From Streptococcus sp. HMSC034E03 (GTDB taxonomy: Bacteria; Bacillota; Bacilli; Lactobacillales; Streptococcaceae): 64,000 nucleotides of DNA. The stretch is taken from positions 32,075 through 96,074 of the forward strand of contig NZ_KV804996.1 of NCBI RefSeq assembly GCF_001811505.1, written 5' to 3'. The position numbers and the translations under genes are program-made. Positions 43,522 to 55,042 of the stretch are shown piece by piece. The first letter of the stretch is position 1. Every line of letters starts with the position of its first letter. The notes under the pieces were generated by a model. That model saw only the letters and a list, made by a program, of their open reading frames with translations. It made no database searches and had not been told where the DNA came from.

Positions 43522-45222
43522 ATGGAGAAAATCATTTTAGACTCACCTAAGACGGGATCGGATCTTGTTTTGGAAACACTTCGCGACTTAGGAATCAACA
43601 CGATTTTTGGTTATCCTGGTGGAGCAGTACTTCCTTTATATGATGCTATTTATAATTTTAAGGGAATCCGCCATATTTTAGGTCGCCATGAGCAGGGTTG
43701 TCTTCACGAAGCTGAAGGTTATGCTAAGTCAACAGGAAAACTGGGTGTTGCAGTCGTCACAAGCGGACCAGGAGCTACAAATGCCATTACAGGGATCGCA
43801 GATGCTATGAGCGATAGTGTTCCCCTTTTGGTCTTCACAGGACAAGTTGCAAGAGCAGGAATCGGTAAGGATGCTTTTCAAGAAGCTGATATCGTTGGTA
43901 TCACCATGCCAATCACTAAGTACAATTATCAGGTTCGAGAAACTGCGGATATTCCACGAATTATTACAGAAGCTGTGCATATTGCGACTACAGGTCGTCC
44001 AGGGCCAGTCGTCATTGACCTACCAAAAGATGTTTCTGCGCTTGAGACAGACTTCATTTACTCTCCAGAGATAGATTTACCAAGTTATCAGCCAACACTT
44101 GAGCCAAATGATATGCAAATCAAGAAAATCTTGAAGCAATTGTCTAAGGCTAAAAAACCAGTCTTGCTAGCTGGGGGTGGGATTAGTTACGCTGAGGCTG
44201 CAGCAGAGTTAAATGAATTTGCAGAGCGTTATCAAATTCCAGTTGTGACAAGTCTTTTGGGACAGGGAACAATTGCAACTAGCCATCCACTGTTTTTGGG
44301 AATGGGCGGAATGCATGGTTCCTTTGCAGCAAATATTGCCATGACTGAGGCTGATTTTATGATTTCTATTGGTTGCCGCTTTGATGACCGTTTGACTGGA
44401 AATCCTAAAACCTTTGCTAAGAATGCAAAAGTAGCGCATATCGATATCGATCCAGCAGAGATTGGTAAGATTATCGCAGTTGATATTCCAGTTGTCGGTG
44501 ATGCGAAAAAGGCTTTGCAGCAGTTACTAACTGAGCCAATCGTTCGTAACAATACTGAAAAGTGGATTGAAAAAGTTACCAAAGATAAGAATCGTGTTCG
44601 TTCTTATGATAAGAAAGAACGTGTGGTTCAACCTCAAGCAGTTATTGAACGCGTCGGTGAGTTGACCAATGGCGATGCCATTGTCGTAACAGACGTTGGA
44701 CAACACCAGATGTGGACGGCTCAATACTATCCTTACCAAAACGAGCGTCAATTGGTAACATCAGGTGGTCTAGGAACCATGGGATTCGGAGTCCCAGCAG
44801 CTATTGGTGCTAAGATTGCTAATCCAGATAAAGAAGTTGTTCTCTTTGTCGGAGATGGAGGTTTCCAGATGACCAATCAGGAATTGGCAATCTTAAATAT
44901 TTACAAGATTCCAATCAAGGTCATCATGCTTAATAACCATTCACTTGGGATGGTTCGTCAATGGCAAGAAGCCTTTTACGATGGTCGAACATCAGAGTCA
45001 GTCTTTGATAGCCTTCCAGATTTCCAATTGATGGCTCAAGCCTATGGAATTAAGAATTATAAGTTTGATAATCCTGAAACTCTTGAGAAGGATTTGGAAG
45101 TCATCATGGAAGATGAACCAATGTTTATTGAAGTAGACATTTCTCGGAAAGAACATGTTTTACCGATGGTACCAGCTGGTAAGAGTAATCATGAGATGTT
45201 GGGGGTGAAGTTTAATGCGTAG
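43522..45222 (+). CDS. ilvB: Acetolactate synthase large subunit
   Basis: IlvB condenses pyruvate to acetolactate or with 2-ketobutyrate. The 566-residue ThDP enzyme has the catalytic glutamate in GRHEQG (about residue 58), the FAD-linked middle domain, and the ThDP/Mg motif FVGDGGFQMTNQELAI ... NNHSLGMVRQWQ. The ATG follows AGAAAGGGG. The stop overlaps ilvN by eight bases, so the subunits are translated together. Confidence 0.96.
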   Translation: MEKIILDSPKTGSDLVLETLRDLGINTIFGYPGGAVLPLYDAIYNFKGIRHILGRHEQGCLHEAEGYAKSTGKLGVAVVTSGPGATNAITGIADAMSDSVPLLVFTGQVARAGIGKDAFQEADIVGITMPITKYNYQVRETADIPRIITEAVHIATTGRPGPVVIDLPKDVSALETDFIYSPEIDLPSYQPTLEPNDMQIKKILKQLSKAKKPVLLAGGGISYAEAAAELNEFAERYQIPVVTSLLGQGTIATSHPLFLGMGGMHGSFAANIAMTEADFMISIGCRFDDRLTGNPKTFAKNAKVAHIDIDPAEIGKIIAVDIPVVGDAKKALQQLLTEPIVRNNTEKWIEKVTKDKNRVRSYDKKERVVQPQAVIERVGELTNGDAIVVTDVGQHQMWTAQYYPYQNERQLVTSGGLGTMGFGVPAAIGAKIANPDKEVVLFVGDGGFQMTNQELAILNIYKIPIKVIMLNNHSLGMVRQWQEAFYDGRTSESVFDSLPDFQLMAQAYGIKNYKFDNPETLEKDLEVIMEDEPMFIEVDISRKEHVLPMVPAGKSNHEMLGVKFNA

Positions 45223-45691
45223 AATGTTAACAGCCAAACTTCAAAACCGTTCAGGTGTTCTCAATCGCTTCACAGGAGTCTTATCGAGACGTCAAGTCAA
45301 TATTGAAAGCATTTCTGTGGGGGCAACGGAAAATCCTAATGTATCACGAATTACCATTATCATCGATGTTGCATCACATGATGAAGTTGAGCAAATCATC
45401 AAACAACTGAATCGTCAGATTGATGTGATTCGCATTCGTGATATCACGGATCAGCCCCACTTAGAACGAGAAGTAATTCTTATAAAGGTTTCAGCGCCTG
45501 CTGAAAAGCGTGCAGAAATTTTGGCTATTATCCAACCTTTCCGTGCAACGGTAGTCGATGTAGCTCCAGGATCCATTACCATTCAGATGACTGGGAATGC
45601 AGAGAAGAGTGAAGCCTTGATTCGAGTCATTCGACCTTACGGTATTAAAAATATCGCTCGTACGGGTGCAACTGGATTTACCCGCGACTAA
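45215..45691 (+). CDS. ilvN: Acetolactate synthase small (regulatory) subunit
   Basis: The 158-residue subunit has the N-terminal ACT domain (MLTAKLQNRSGVLNRFTGV, residues about 4-22, through VIRIRDI) that binds valine for feedback inhibition, and a C-terminal domain that fits the second half of the family. Its start lies inside ilvB. Also called ilvH. Confidence 0.95.
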   Translation: MRRMLTAKLQNRSGVLNRFTGVLSRRQVNIESISVGATENPNVSRITIIIDVASHDEVEQIIKQLNRQIDVIRIRDITDQPHLEREVILIKVSAPAEKRAEILAIIQPFRATVVDVAPGSITIQMTGNAEKSEALIRVIRPYGIKNIARTGATGFTRD

Positions 45692-45723
45692 AAATCCAAC
45701 TTAAATTTGTTAAACTAGCCTAA

Positions 45724-46779
<1,056 letters not shown>

Positions 46780-46800
46780 TTTTTAAGAATATAAACAGAA

Positions 46801-46832
46801 GGCGAGTTGGGGGGAACCTAACTCGCTTTTTA
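46801..46832 (+). terminator. Terminator between ilvC and ilvA
   Basis: GCGAGTT pairs with AACTCGC around a G-rich loop and is followed by TTTTTAT. ilvA starts 28 bases later and has no clear promoter of its own, so partial read-through is likely. Confidence 0.65.
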
Positions 46833-46859
46833 TCTTGAAAACTCAGCTAGGAGGAGATT

Positions 46860-48110
46860 ATGCTAAGTGCAAAAGATGTGGTGAAAGCCCACAAGGTTTT
46901 GAGTGGTGTAGTAGCCAATACACCACTTGACTACGATCATTATTTATCCGAAAAATACGGAGCGAAAATTTATCTTAAGAAGGAAAACGCTCAACGTGTC
47001 CGTTCTTTTAAAATTCGTGGGGCTTATTACGCTATTTCCCAATTGACAAAAGAGGAACGTGAACGTGGTGTAGTGTGTGCTTCAGCGGGAAATCACGCTC
47101 AAGGAGTTGCCTACACATGTAATGAGATGAAGATCCCTGCAACAATCTTTATGCCAATTACGACACCTCAACAGAAAATTGGTCAGGTCCGTTTCTTTGG
47201 AGGAGATTTTGTGACGATCAAATTAGTAGGGGATACTTTTGATGCTTCAGCCAAGGCTGCTCAAGACTTTACCGTGGCTGAAAATCGTACTTTTATTGAT
47301 CCCTTTGATGATCCCTATGTTCAAGCTGGTCAGGGTACGGTAGCCTATGAAATTTTAGAAGAAGCTCGTAAAGAATCTATTGATTTTGATACCGTCTTGG
47401 TACCTGTTGGAGGCGGAGGCCTCATTTCAGGTGTTTCTACTTATATTAAAGAAACAAATCCTCAAATTGAGGTCATTGGAGTCGAGGCTGAAGGTGCTCG
47501 TTCTATGAAGGCTGCCTTTGAAGCTGGGGGACCAGTTAAACTTAAAGAAATTGATAAATTTGCGGATGGGATTGCAGTGCAAAAAGTAGGGCAGTTGACC
47601 TATGAAGCAACACGAAAAAATGTTGAAACTCTTATCGGTGTAGATGAAGGCTTGATTTCTGAGACCTTAATTGATCTTTATTCTAAACAAGGAATTGTAG
47701 CTGAACCTGCGGGTGCTGCTAGTGTTGCAGCCTTGGAAGTATTATCAGATTATATTAAGGGCAAGACCATTTGTTGTATCATTTCTGGAGGGAATAATGA
47801 CATCAACCGTATGCCAGAGATGGAAGAACGTGCCTTGATTTATGATGGTATCAAGCATTACTTTGTAGTGAATTTCCCACAACGTCCGGGAGCACTTCGA
47901 GAGTTTGTAAATGATATCTTAGGACCTCATGATGATATTACTCGTTTTGAATATATCAAACGAGCTAGCAAGGGAACTGGTCCAGTACTAATAGGGATCG
48001 CACTTGCTGATAAACATGATTATGCGGGCTTGATTCATAGGATGGAAAAATTTGACCCATCTTATATTAATTTGAATGGGAATGAGACCCTATATAATAT
48101 GCTTGTTTAA
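46860..48110 (+). CDS. ilvA: Threonine dehydratase, biosynthetic
   Basis: IlvA deaminates threonine to 2-ketobutyrate for isoleucine. The 416-residue PLP enzyme has the PLP lysine in RVRSFKIRGAYYA (about residue 52), the phosphate loop PVGGGGLISG (about residues 181-190) and SGGNNDINR. The C-terminal regulatory domain of about 80 residues is the short type, as in Bacillus. AGGAGG precedes the start. It completes the branched-chain set ilvBNCA; ilvD and ilvE are elsewhere. Confidence 0.95.
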   Translation: MLSAKDVVKAHKVLSGVVANTPLDYDHYLSEKYGAKIYLKKENAQRVRSFKIRGAYYAISQLTKEERERGVVCASAGNHAQGVAYTCNEMKIPATIFMPITTPQQKIGQVRFFGGDFVTIKLVGDTFDASAKAAQDFTVAENRTFIDPFDDPYVQAGQGTVAYEILEEARKESIDFDTVLVPVGGGGLISGVSTYIKETNPQIEVIGVEAEGARSMKAAFEAGGPVKLKEIDKFADGIAVQKVGQLTYEATRKNVETLIGVDEGLISETLIDLYSKQGIVAEPAGAASVAALEVLSDYIKGKTICCIISGGNNDINRMPEMEERALIYDGIKHYFVVNFPQRPGALREFVNDILGPHDDITRFEYIKRASKGTGPVLIGIALADKHDYAGLIHRMEKFDPSYINLNGNETLYNMLV

Positions 48111-48137
48111 TATGCTATGAAATTTTTATCATATTAT

Positions 48138-48168
48138 TTGCCTAACCTATTTACTAGTGCTATAATGT
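48138..48168 (+). promoter_or_regulatory. Promoter of the SPFH gene
   Basis: TTGCCT and TATAAT are 17 bp apart, and TGC directly before the -10 box gives an extended -10 element. Confidence 0.65.
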
Positions 48169-48192
48169 AAGTGAAGAAAGGGGGAGATTCCC

Positions 48193-49089
48193 ATGGTTTT
48201 AAAACTTATACTTGTTCTAATTATTCTAATGCTTATTGTAGGAGCTATATTAATGAGCTCAATCTATGTTGTTCGACAACAATCAGTGGCTATCATTGAA
48301 CGATTTGGTAAGTATCAAAAATTGAGTAATAGTGGTATTCACCTAAGAGCACCATTTGGGATTGATAAAATTGCAGCTCGTGTACAACTGCGTCTCTTGC
48401 AAAGTGAAATCGTTGTGGAAACCAAGACTCAAGATAACGTATTTGTGACGATGAATGTTGCAACACAGTACCGAGTAAATGAACAAAATGTTACAGATGC
48501 TTACTATAAACTAATGAGACCTGAGGCTCAAATCAAATCTTACATTGAAGATGCATTGCGCTCATCAGTTCCTAAGTTAACTTTGGATGAATTGTTTGAG
48601 AAAAAGGATGAAATTGCATTAGAAGTTCAAAAACAAGTAGCGGAAGAAATGTCAACGTATGGGTACATTATCGTCAAAACGCTCATTACCAAAGTAGAGC
48701 CGGATGCGGAAGTCAAGCAATCGATGAATGAAATCAATGCTGCTCAACGTAAGAGAGTAGCAGCACAAGAATTGGCCGAAGCAGATAAAATTAAGATCGT
48801 AACAGCGGCCGAAGCAGAGGCAGAAAAGGATCGCCTACATGGTGTGGGGATCGCAGAGCAACGAAAAGCAATTGTTGATGGACTTGCTGATTCTATTAAA
48901 GAGTTAAAAGGAGCCAATGTTGAATTAACTGAAGAGCAAATCATGTCAATCTTGTTAACTAACCAGTATTTAGATACATTGAATAATTTTGCAGAAAAAC
49001 AAGGTAATAATACAATTTTCTTACCAGCAAATCCTAACGGAGTTGAAGATATACGAACCCATATATTATCGGCTTTAAAAGCCAAGTAA
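48193..49089 (+). CDS. SPFH (stomatin/prohibitin, band 7) membrane protein
   Basis: The 298-residue protein has one N-terminal membrane anchor (residues about 3-25), then the SPFH domain starting VVRQQSVAIIERFGKYQ, and a long coiled-coil rich in Ala and Glu (about residues 180-240, AAEAEAEKDRLHGVGIAEQR). The family forms oligomeric rings linked with membrane quality control and FtsH-type proteases. An AAAGGGGGAG site precedes the ATG. It stands alone. Partner proteins are unknown. Confidence 0.88.
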   Translation: MVLKLILVLIILMLIVGAILMSSIYVVRQQSVAIIERFGKYQKLSNSGIHLRAPFGIDKIAARVQLRLLQSEIVVETKTQDNVFVTMNVATQYRVNEQNVTDAYYKLMRPEAQIKSYIEDALRSSVPKLTLDELFEKKDEIALEVQKQVAEEMSTYGYIIVKTLITKVEPDAEVKQSMNEINAAQRKRVAAQELAEADKIKIVTAAEAEAEKDRLHGVGIAEQRKAIVDGLADSIKELKGANVELTEEQIMSILLTNQYLDTLNNFAEKQGNNTIFLPANPNGVEDIRTHILSALKAK

Positions 49090-49132
49090 ACCAAATCTTA
49101 ACGTCTTATTTGATTGGATATATGTTTTTTTA

Positions 49133-49161
49133 TTGACAAATGCTTTAAAAACGTATACAAT
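49133..49161 (+). promoter_or_regulatory. Strong promoter of the small HTH-like gene
   Basis: TTGACA and TACAAT are separated by 17 bp (about 49134-49162), close to consensus. Confidence 0.8.
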
Positions 49162-49194
49162 TAAATATCGTAAAGAATAAAATAGGAGAAAAAC

Positions 49195-49410
49195 ATGGCT
49201 AAGACTAACTTTGAAAAAGTAGAATCAGTTGTTAGCTGGGTTCGTGATAAGAAAATCACTGGTTATCGTATTTCTAAAGAAACGAATGCACGTGAAATGT
49301 CTATCATTGCTCTAGCTCAAGGACGTGCAAAAGTTAAAAATATTTCCTTTGAAACAGCCCTTGGATTAATTGATTTCTATGAAAAAAATCATGAAAAATT
49401 TGAAGATTAA
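49195..49410 (+). CDS. Small HTH-like protein, conserved hypothetical
   Basis: The 71-residue protein has the layout of a compact helix-turn-helix: VVSWVRDKKITGYRISKETN, then IIALAQGRAKVKNISFETAL, similar to the Cro/CI pattern in which a helix reads YRISKETN and a recognition helix reads IIALAQGRAK. It has a near-consensus promoter and an AGGAG site, so it is expressed well. It is monocistronic and followed by a good terminator. I do not know its target. A DNA-binding role is inference. Confidence 0.6.
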   Translation: MAKTNFEKVESVVSWVRDKKITGYRISKETNAREMSIIALAQGRAKVKNISFETALGLIDFYEKNHEKFED

Positions 49411-49420
49411 TCTTTGGATA

Positions 49421-49452
49421 TTAGCAGACTCTAATTAGGGTCTGCTTTTATT
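49421..49452 (+). terminator. Terminator of the small HTH-like gene
   Basis: AGCAGAC (49423) pairs with GTCTGCT (49440) and is followed by TTTATTT. Confidence 0.8.
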
Positions 49453-49770
49453 TATGGAACGGCGAAATAGCCATGCTATGACCTGCTCAACAAATCTATT
49501 TGTTAGAATGAACTAGATTGACAGGGAGCTGAGTGGTCTCACTCATGAAAATCAAATAAAAGATTAGGAATATAGCTACAAGCAATACTTTCTCAGGAAA
49601 CAGAAGAAGGGATAAAAGTGATTTTTAAAGTATATAAAAAGAGGTCGGGATAAAAAATTCCGACCTTGCTTTTTATATTCTTATGTTCATGAGCCTTTGA
49701 CTCAATGGTGATTGGGGATTGAATAGGAAAACAACTCTTAGTTTAAGAGGTGTTTTCAACCGCTTTTGTC
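49453..49770. other. Intergenic stretch with a decayed BOX remnant and a terminator
   Basis: At 49540-49582 CTCATGAAAATCAAATAAAA and TAGGAATATAGCTACAAG resemble a worn boxC. At 49636-49677 GGTCGGGA and TTCCGACC form a stem with T-runs on both strands, so it can end the ABC-transporter transcript from the right. No ORF is supported. Confidence 0.5.
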
Positions 49771-50511
49771 TTATCCTAAATAGCGTTGTAAAAATTCTCT
49801 TGTACGTTCCTCTTTAGGATTTGTAAATAAATCTTCAGGTTTGCCTTCTTCTGCAATAACACCTTTGTCCATAAAGATGACACGGTGTGATACGTCACGA
49901 GCAAATTCCATTTCGTGGGTTACAACGATCATTGTCAAGCCTTCTTGAGCTAGTTCTTGCATGATTTTTAGAACTTCACCGACCATTTCAGGGTCAAGGG
50001 CTGAAGTTGGCTCATCAAAGAGAATGGCATCAGGGTTCATAGAAAGTGCGCGAGCAATGGCGACACGTTGCTTTTGACCACCTGAAAGTTGCTTAGGTTT
50101 AGCTTGCCAGTAGCGCTCTCCCATTCCAACTTTTTCAAGGTTTTCTTTAGCAATTTTCTCTGCTTCTGATCGTTCACGTTTGAGAACGGTTGTCTGTGCA
50201 ACAATCGTATTTTCAAGAACATTGAGATTTTCAAAGAGGTTAAAGGACTGGAAGACCATACCTAGTTTTTCACGATAGTGAGTGAGATTATAGCCTTTTT
50301 CAAGTACGTTTTCACCGTGATAAAGGATCTCACCTTCAGTTGGTGTTTCGAGAAGGTTGATAGAACGTAGGAAGGTTGACTTACCACTACCGGAACTACC
50401 GATGATAGAAATCACTTCTCCTTTATGAATAGTGAGAGAGATGTCTTTTAGGACCTCGTTTTGCCCGTAGGATTTTTTGAGGTGTTTGATTTCAAGGATT
50501 GGTTGACTCAT
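49771..50511 (-). CDS. Polar amino acid ABC transporter ATPase (GlnQ-like)
   Basis: The 246-residue ATPase has Walker [10 protein letters not shown] (residues 38-46), the signature [10 protein letters not shown] (about residue 140) and Walker [15 protein letters not shown]. The type is that of glutamine/glutamate and other polar amino acid importers. It overlaps the fused binding-protein/permease gene by one base, so the two make a complete importer. Substrate is not fixed by sequence. Confidence 0.92.
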   Translation of the reverse strand: MSQPILEIKHLKKSYGQNEVLKDISLTIHKGEVISIIGSSGSGKSTFLRSINLLETPTEGEILYHGENVLEKGYNLTHYREKLGMVFQSFNLFENLNVLENTIVAQTTVLKRERSEAEKIAKENLEKVGMGERYWQAKPKQLSGGQKQRVAIARALSMNPDAILFDEPTSALDPEMVGEVLKIMQELAQEGLTMIVVTHEMEFARDVSHRVIFMDKGVIAEEGKPEDLFTNPKEERTREFLQRYLG

Positions 50512-52076
50512 TATTTCAAATCCTCCGTTTGCATTTGGTTAGCACCTGTCGTGTAGGTATCCATGTCCATACGTTTTTCGATGAAGCGTAGGATACGCGT
50601 TACTGTGAAGGTGAGGACAAAGTAGATAACTGCTATGATGGTAAAGGTTTGGAAGTACTGGTAGGTTTGTGTTGCTACTGTATTTCCTGAGAAGTAAAGT
50701 TCTACTACAGAGATAACGTTCAATACAGAAGTATCTTTGATGTTGATGACGAACTCATTACCAGTTGCTGGTAGAATATTTCGAACAACTTGAGGCAAAA
50801 CAATCTTACGCATGGTCTGGTTATGAGTCATACCAAGTGCAGTTGCCGCTTCAAATTGTCCCTTATCAACAGACAAAATACCACCACGAACAATTTCAGT
50901 CATGTAGGCACCAGTGTTGATTGAAACGATAAAGATAGCAGCTAGCGTACGGTCTAGGTTGATCCCGAAAGCTTGGGCAGTTCCATAGTAGATAACCATA
51001 GATTGTACAATCATAGGTGTTCCACGGAAAATTTCAATATAGATATTGAGAATCCAACCGATTAGTTTTTGGATTCCAAAGATAAACTGGTTTTCAGATA
51101 GAGGTGCAGTACGGAAAACACCGATAGCAAGACCGATAGCGAGACCAACGATGGTACCGATAATTGAAATGAGAAGGGTAATACCAGCACCACGCAAGAG
51201 TTGTTGCCAGTTTTCAGTTAGAATTTTAGCGACTTGGCCAAAGAAATTACTGTTGCTTTCTTCTGTAGTTGTAGATTCTGCTGGTTGCTCTTTGATCATA
51301 CGATCCATGAGAGCAACTTGTTCATCTTTAGAAATGGTTTCAATACTGGCATTGATTTGGCTGATACGTTCGTCGTCTTTACGAAGACCGATAGCGATAG
51401 AGGTATCCTCTTCTCCAGTTTTAAAACCAGGTTCAGGCTGAATCATTTTGAACTTAGCGTTTGCTGATTCGGCAGTTAGGGCTTCTGGTCGTTCAGAAAC
51501 ATAGGCATCAATGACACCAGCTTCAAGAGCTTGACGCATTTGAGCAAAATCTCCCATGGCAGTTTCCTTCTGAGCGCCTGAGATTTGTGAAATCAAATCA
51601 TAAAGGTAAACACCTTGTTGAGAAGTGATTTTTGCTCCGCTAAAGTCATCTAATGATTTGGCGTTAGCATAGGCAGAATCCTTTTTGACCAAAAGCACTG
51701 GTTCGCTAGTATAGTAGCTGCTTGAAAATGCAATTTCTTGTTTGCGTTCAGCAGTTGGGCTCATACCTGCGATGATCATATCAATCTTACCAGAAGTAAG
51801 GGCTGGAACAAGTCCTTCCCACTTGGTTTTAACAACCAAGGGCTCTTTACCTAGGTCCTTAGCAATCTTTTTAGCTATTTGGACGTCGTAACCATTAGCA
51901 TATTGGTTGGTTCCATCGATTTTGACAGCGCCGTTACTGTCGTCATCTTGAGTCCAGTTAAAAGGTGCGTAGGCTGCCTCCATACCGATGCGTAAATATT
52001 CATCGGCTTGGACCTGGCTAACTAGTCCTAAAGTAAGGGCCAGGCTAGCAAGGATAGTTAAGCATAATTTTTTCAT
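50511..52076 (-). CDS. Fused amino acid-binding protein and permease (GlnP-like)
   Basis: The 521-residue protein has a signal sequence (residues 1-24), a solute-binding domain (about 26-260, [14 protein letters not shown] ... [10 protein letters not shown]) and a permease domain (about 285-515) with the EAA-type loop [20 protein letters not shown]. The fusion is common in lactic acid bacteria, so one subunit brings substrate and channel together. I chose the ATG at 52076 (AGGAG site at TAGGAGAAATC). The long upstream frame has no signal. Likely substrates are glutamine, glutamate or asparagine. Confidence 0.92.
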   Translation of the reverse strand: MKKLCLTILASLALTLGLVSQVQADEYLRIGMEAAYAPFNWTQDDDSNGAVKIDGTNQYANGYDVQIAKKIAKDLGKEPLVVKTKWEGLVPALTSGKIDMIIAGMSPTAERKQEIAFSSSYYTSEPVLLVKKDSAYANAKSLDDFSGAKITSQQGVYLYDLISQISGAQKETAMGDFAQMRQALEAGVIDAYVSERPEALTAESANAKFKMIQPEPGFKTGEEDTSIAIGLRKDDERISQINASIETISKDEQVALMDRMIKEQPAESTTTEESNSNFFGQVAKILTENWQQLLRGAGITLLISIIGTIVGLAIGLAIGVFRTAPLSENQFIFGIQKLIGWILNIYIEIFRGTPMIVQSMVIYYGTAQAFGINLDRTLAAIFIVSINTGAYMTEIVRGGILSVDKGQFEAATALGMTHNQTMRKIVLPQVVRNILPATGNEFVINIKDTSVLNVISVVELYFSGNTVATQTYQYFQTFTIIAVIYFVLTFTVTRILRFIEKRMDMDTYTTGANQMQTEDLK

Positions 52077-52206
52077 GATTTCTCCTATCTCTAGTCTAAA
52101 ATTGCTTCTCTCTATTGTATCGAAAAAGCGGAACTTTTTCAATCTTAGTAAACCCTTACTTGTAAAAAAATGATATAATGAGAAAAAGGTCAAAAGAGGC
52201 TATATT

Positions 52207-54099
52207 ATGAAAAAAAAATGGTTAATAGTATTTATATTTACTTGTCTGATAATTGTTCCAAAATTGGTTTTTGCCGTGGATTATAGCATTCCATCCTATA
52301 AAGGAGAACTGTATATTCATGCAGACAATACAGCGGAATTTAGGCAGAAGATAGTTTACCAGTTTGAGGATGATTTTAATGGCCAAATCGTGGGACTTGG
52401 TCGTGCAGGCAAGATGCCTAGCGGGTTTGAAATTGATCCTCATCCAAAGGTTGAGGCCTCGAAAAATGGTGCTGAACTGACAGATGTTACTAGCGAAGTG
52501 ACAGAAGAAACGAATGGTTATACTGTTAAAGTCTATAATCCAGGTCAGGAAGGGGACAGGGTCGAAGTGGAACTTACCTGGAAATTGAAAAATCTTCTTT
52601 TCTTATATGATGATATTGCTGAATTAAATTGGCAACCTCTGACAGATAGTTCAGAATCTATTGAAAAATTTGAGTTTCATGTGACGGGAGATAATGGGGC
52701 CGAAGAACTCTTTTTCCACACAGGGCAACTCTATAGAGAGGGAAGGATTGAACAGAGTGGTCATGACTATGCGATTCGTTTCGACAATCTTCCGTCTAAG
52801 CGCGGAGTTGAGTTGCATGCCTACTGGCCTCGAACTGATTTTGCTAGCGCTACAGATCAGGGCTTAAAAGGGAATCGTTTAGAAGAGTTTAATAAGATAG
52901 AAGAGTCGATTGTTAGAGAAAAAGAGCAGAGTAAACAACTCGTTACTTGGGTGTTTCCTTCAATACTTTCCATCTCCTTGTTATTGAGTATCTGCTTCTA
53001 TTTTATTTATAGAAGAAAAACCACTCCTTCAGTCAAATATGCCAAAAATCATCGTCTCTATGAACCGCCGATGGAATTAGAGCCTATGGTTTTATCTGAA
53101 GCTGTTTACTCTACTTCCTTGGAGGAAGTGAGTCCTCTAACCAAAGGAGCAGGTAAATTCACCTTTGACCAACTTATTCAAGCTACCTTGCTAGATGTGA
53201 TAGACCGTGGGAATATCTCTATTATTTCAGAAGGAGATGCAGTTGGCTTGAAGCTGGTAAAAGAAGATGGCTTGGCAAGCTTTGAGAGGACCTGTCTAAA
53301 TCTGGCCTTTTCAGGTAAAAAAGAAGTTGCTGTTTCCGATTTGTTTGCAGATTATAAGGTATCTGAGAGCCTTTACCGTGGAGCGAAAGCTACTGAAGAA
53401 AAACGGATTCAAACAAAAGGCCGTAAGCTCAAATATTCTTTTGAAAGAGCATTGAAACAGATGCAAGAAGGAGTGAAGGACCGAGTCGCTTTCTTGGGGC
53501 TGCCAGCTTATTATCGTCCCTTGACTAGCGGGGAAAAGGTCTTGCAAGTGAGTATGGGTGTTTCTACTATTTTCCCACTAATCATCGGATTTGGTTTGTT
53601 CTTGTACAGCTTGGACGTTCATGGCTATCTTTATTTCCCCTTGCCAATACTTGGCTTAATAGGTTTAGTTTTGGCTGCTTTCTACTATTGGAAGATTCGA
53701 CTAGATAATCGTGATGGTGTTCTAAATGAAGCAGGAGCGGAAGTCTATTATCTCTGGACCAGTTTTGAAAATATGTTACGTGAGATTGCACAACTGGATC
53801 AAGTAGAATTAGAAAGTATTGTTGTCTGGAATCGCCTATTGGTGTATGCAACCTTGTTTGGATATGCTGACAAGGTTAGCCATTTGATGAAGGTTCATCA
53901 GATCCAAGTTGAAAACCCAGATCTCAATCTCTATGTAGCCTATGGCTGGCACAGTATGTTTTATCATTCAACAGCGCAAATGAGCCATTATGCCAGTGTC
54001 GCAAATACGGCAAGTACTTACTCAGTATCTTCTAGTAGTGGAAGTTCTGGTGGTGGATTCTCTGGAGGCGGTGGTGGCGGCAGCATCGGTGCCTTTTAA
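52207..54099 (+). CDS. DUF2207 membrane protein
   Basis: The 630-residue protein has a signal peptide (residues 1-23), a beta-rich extracellular domain (about 24-245, starting VDYSIPSYKGELYIHADNTA), a membrane segment (about 248-268), a large soluble part, two further membrane segments near residues 445-490, and a Gly/Ser tail (GGGFSGGGGGGSIGAF). This is the DUF2207 layout. The function of the family is unknown; it is envelope-associated. It is divergent from the transporter and followed by uppP. Confidence 0.88.
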   Translation: MKKKWLIVFIFTCLIIVPKLVFAVDYSIPSYKGELYIHADNTAEFRQKIVYQFEDDFNGQIVGLGRAGKMPSGFEIDPHPKVEASKNGAELTDVTSEVTEETNGYTVKVYNPGQEGDRVEVELTWKLKNLLFLYDDIAELNWQPLTDSSESIEKFEFHVTGDNGAEELFFHTGQLYREGRIEQSGHDYAIRFDNLPSKRGVELHAYWPRTDFASATDQGLKGNRLEEFNKIEESIVREKEQSKQLVTWVFPSILSISLLLSICFYFIYRRKTTPSVKYAKNHRLYEPPMELEPMVLSEAVYSTSLEEVSPLTKGAGKFTFDQLIQATLLDVIDRGNISIISEGDAVGLKLVKEDGLASFERTCLNLAFSGKKEVAVSDLFADYKVSESLYRGAKATEEKRIQTKGRKLKYSFERALKQMQEGVKDRVAFLGLPAYYRPLTSGEKVLQVSMGVSTIFPLIIGFGLFLYSLDVHGYLYFPLPILGLIGLVLAAFYYWKIRLDNRDGVLNEAGAEVYYLWTSFENMLREIAQLDQVELESIVVWNRLLVYATLFGYADKVSHLMKVHQIQVENPDLNLYVAYGWHSMFYHSTAQMSHYASVANTASTYSVSSSSGSSGGGFSGGGGGGSIGAF

Positions 54100-54160
54100 A
54101 GAAAACTAAACACAGCTTATAAAAGTATGATATAATGGAGGATAGAAAAAGGAGTTATCT

Positions 54161-55006
54161 ATGTATCTTATTGAAATTTTAAAATCTATCTTTTTTGGTA
54201 TTGTTGAAGGAATTACGGAATGGTTGCCGATTTCAAGTACAGGTCACTTGATCCTAGCAGAAGAGTTTGTCCAGTATAAAGACCAGAGTGAAGCCTTCAT
54301 GTCTATGTTTAACGTAGTTATTCAACTGGGAGCTATTTTAGCGGTTATGGTTATCTACTTTAACAAGCTTAATCCCTTCAAACCTGGTAAGGATAAGGTG
54401 CAAGTCCGTAAAACTTGGCAGTTATGGTCCAAAGTTTTTGTAGCGACTCTTCCTCTTCTTTTAGTCTTTAAGTTTGATGATTGGTTTGATACTCACTTCC
54501 ATAATATGGTTTCAGTAGCCATTATGTTGATTGTTTATGGGGTTGCCTTTATTTATCTTGAAAAACGCAACAAAGCGCAAGCAATTGAGCCAACAGTCAC
54601 AGAGCTAGACAAGTTGCCTTATAAAACGGCCCTCTATATCGGACTTTTCCAAGTCTTGGCCCTTCTACCAGGGACTAGCCGTTCCGGAGCAACTATCGTA
54701 GGTGGTTTGTTGAATGGGACTAGTCGTTCGGTGGTAACTGAGTTTACCTTCTATCTAGGAATTCCAGTTATGTTTGGAGCTAGTGCTTTGAAGATTTTTA
54801 AATTTATCAAAGCGGGAGAAGTGCTGAGTTTTGGTCAATTCTTCTTGCTCTTGGTAGCAATGGTAGTGGCTTTTGCAGTCAGCATGGTTGCCATTCGTTT
54901 CTTGACCAGCTATGTAAAAAAACACGACTTTACAATGTTTGGAAAATACCGTATTGTCCTAGGTAGTGTGTTGCTACTTTATAGCTTTGTTCGATTATTT
55001 GTATAA
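54161..55006 (+). CDS. uppP: Undecaprenyl-diphosphatase (bacitracin resistance)
   Basis: UppP recycles the lipid carrier of wall synthesis. The 281-residue membrane protein has the active-site motifs [17 protein letters not shown] (about residues 16-32) and [13 protein letters not shown] (about residues 172-184). The ATG has an AAAAGGAG site. It is followed by a shared terminator facing dinB. Confidence 0.96.
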   Translation: MYLIEILKSIFFGIVEGITEWLPISSTGHLILAEEFVQYKDQSEAFMSMFNVVIQLGAILAVMVIYFNKLNPFKPGKDKVQVRKTWQLWSKVFVATLPLLLVFKFDDWFDTHFHNMVSVAIMLIVYGVAFIYLEKRNKAQAIEPTVTELDKLPYKTALYIGLFQVLALLPGTSRSGATIVGGLLNGTSRSVVTEFTFYLGIPVMFGASALKIFKFIKAGEVLSFGQFFLLLVAMVVAFAVSMVAIRFLTSYVKKHDFTMFGKYRIVLGSVLLLYSFVRLFV

Positions 55007-55042
55007 GAAAAAGCCTTGAGGGAAGCTTCCTTCAAGGTTTTA
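55007..55042. terminator. Bidirectional terminator
   Basis: AAGCCTTGA pairs with TCAAGGTTTT around GGGAAGCTTCCT. It serves uppP and dinB, which converge here. It overlaps the last bases of dinB. Confidence 0.85.

Noticed and set aside
50511-52193. Longer 560-residue form of the binding protein-permease
   Set aside because: The extra 39 residues precede a normal signal peptide start at 52076, which has a good ribosome site.
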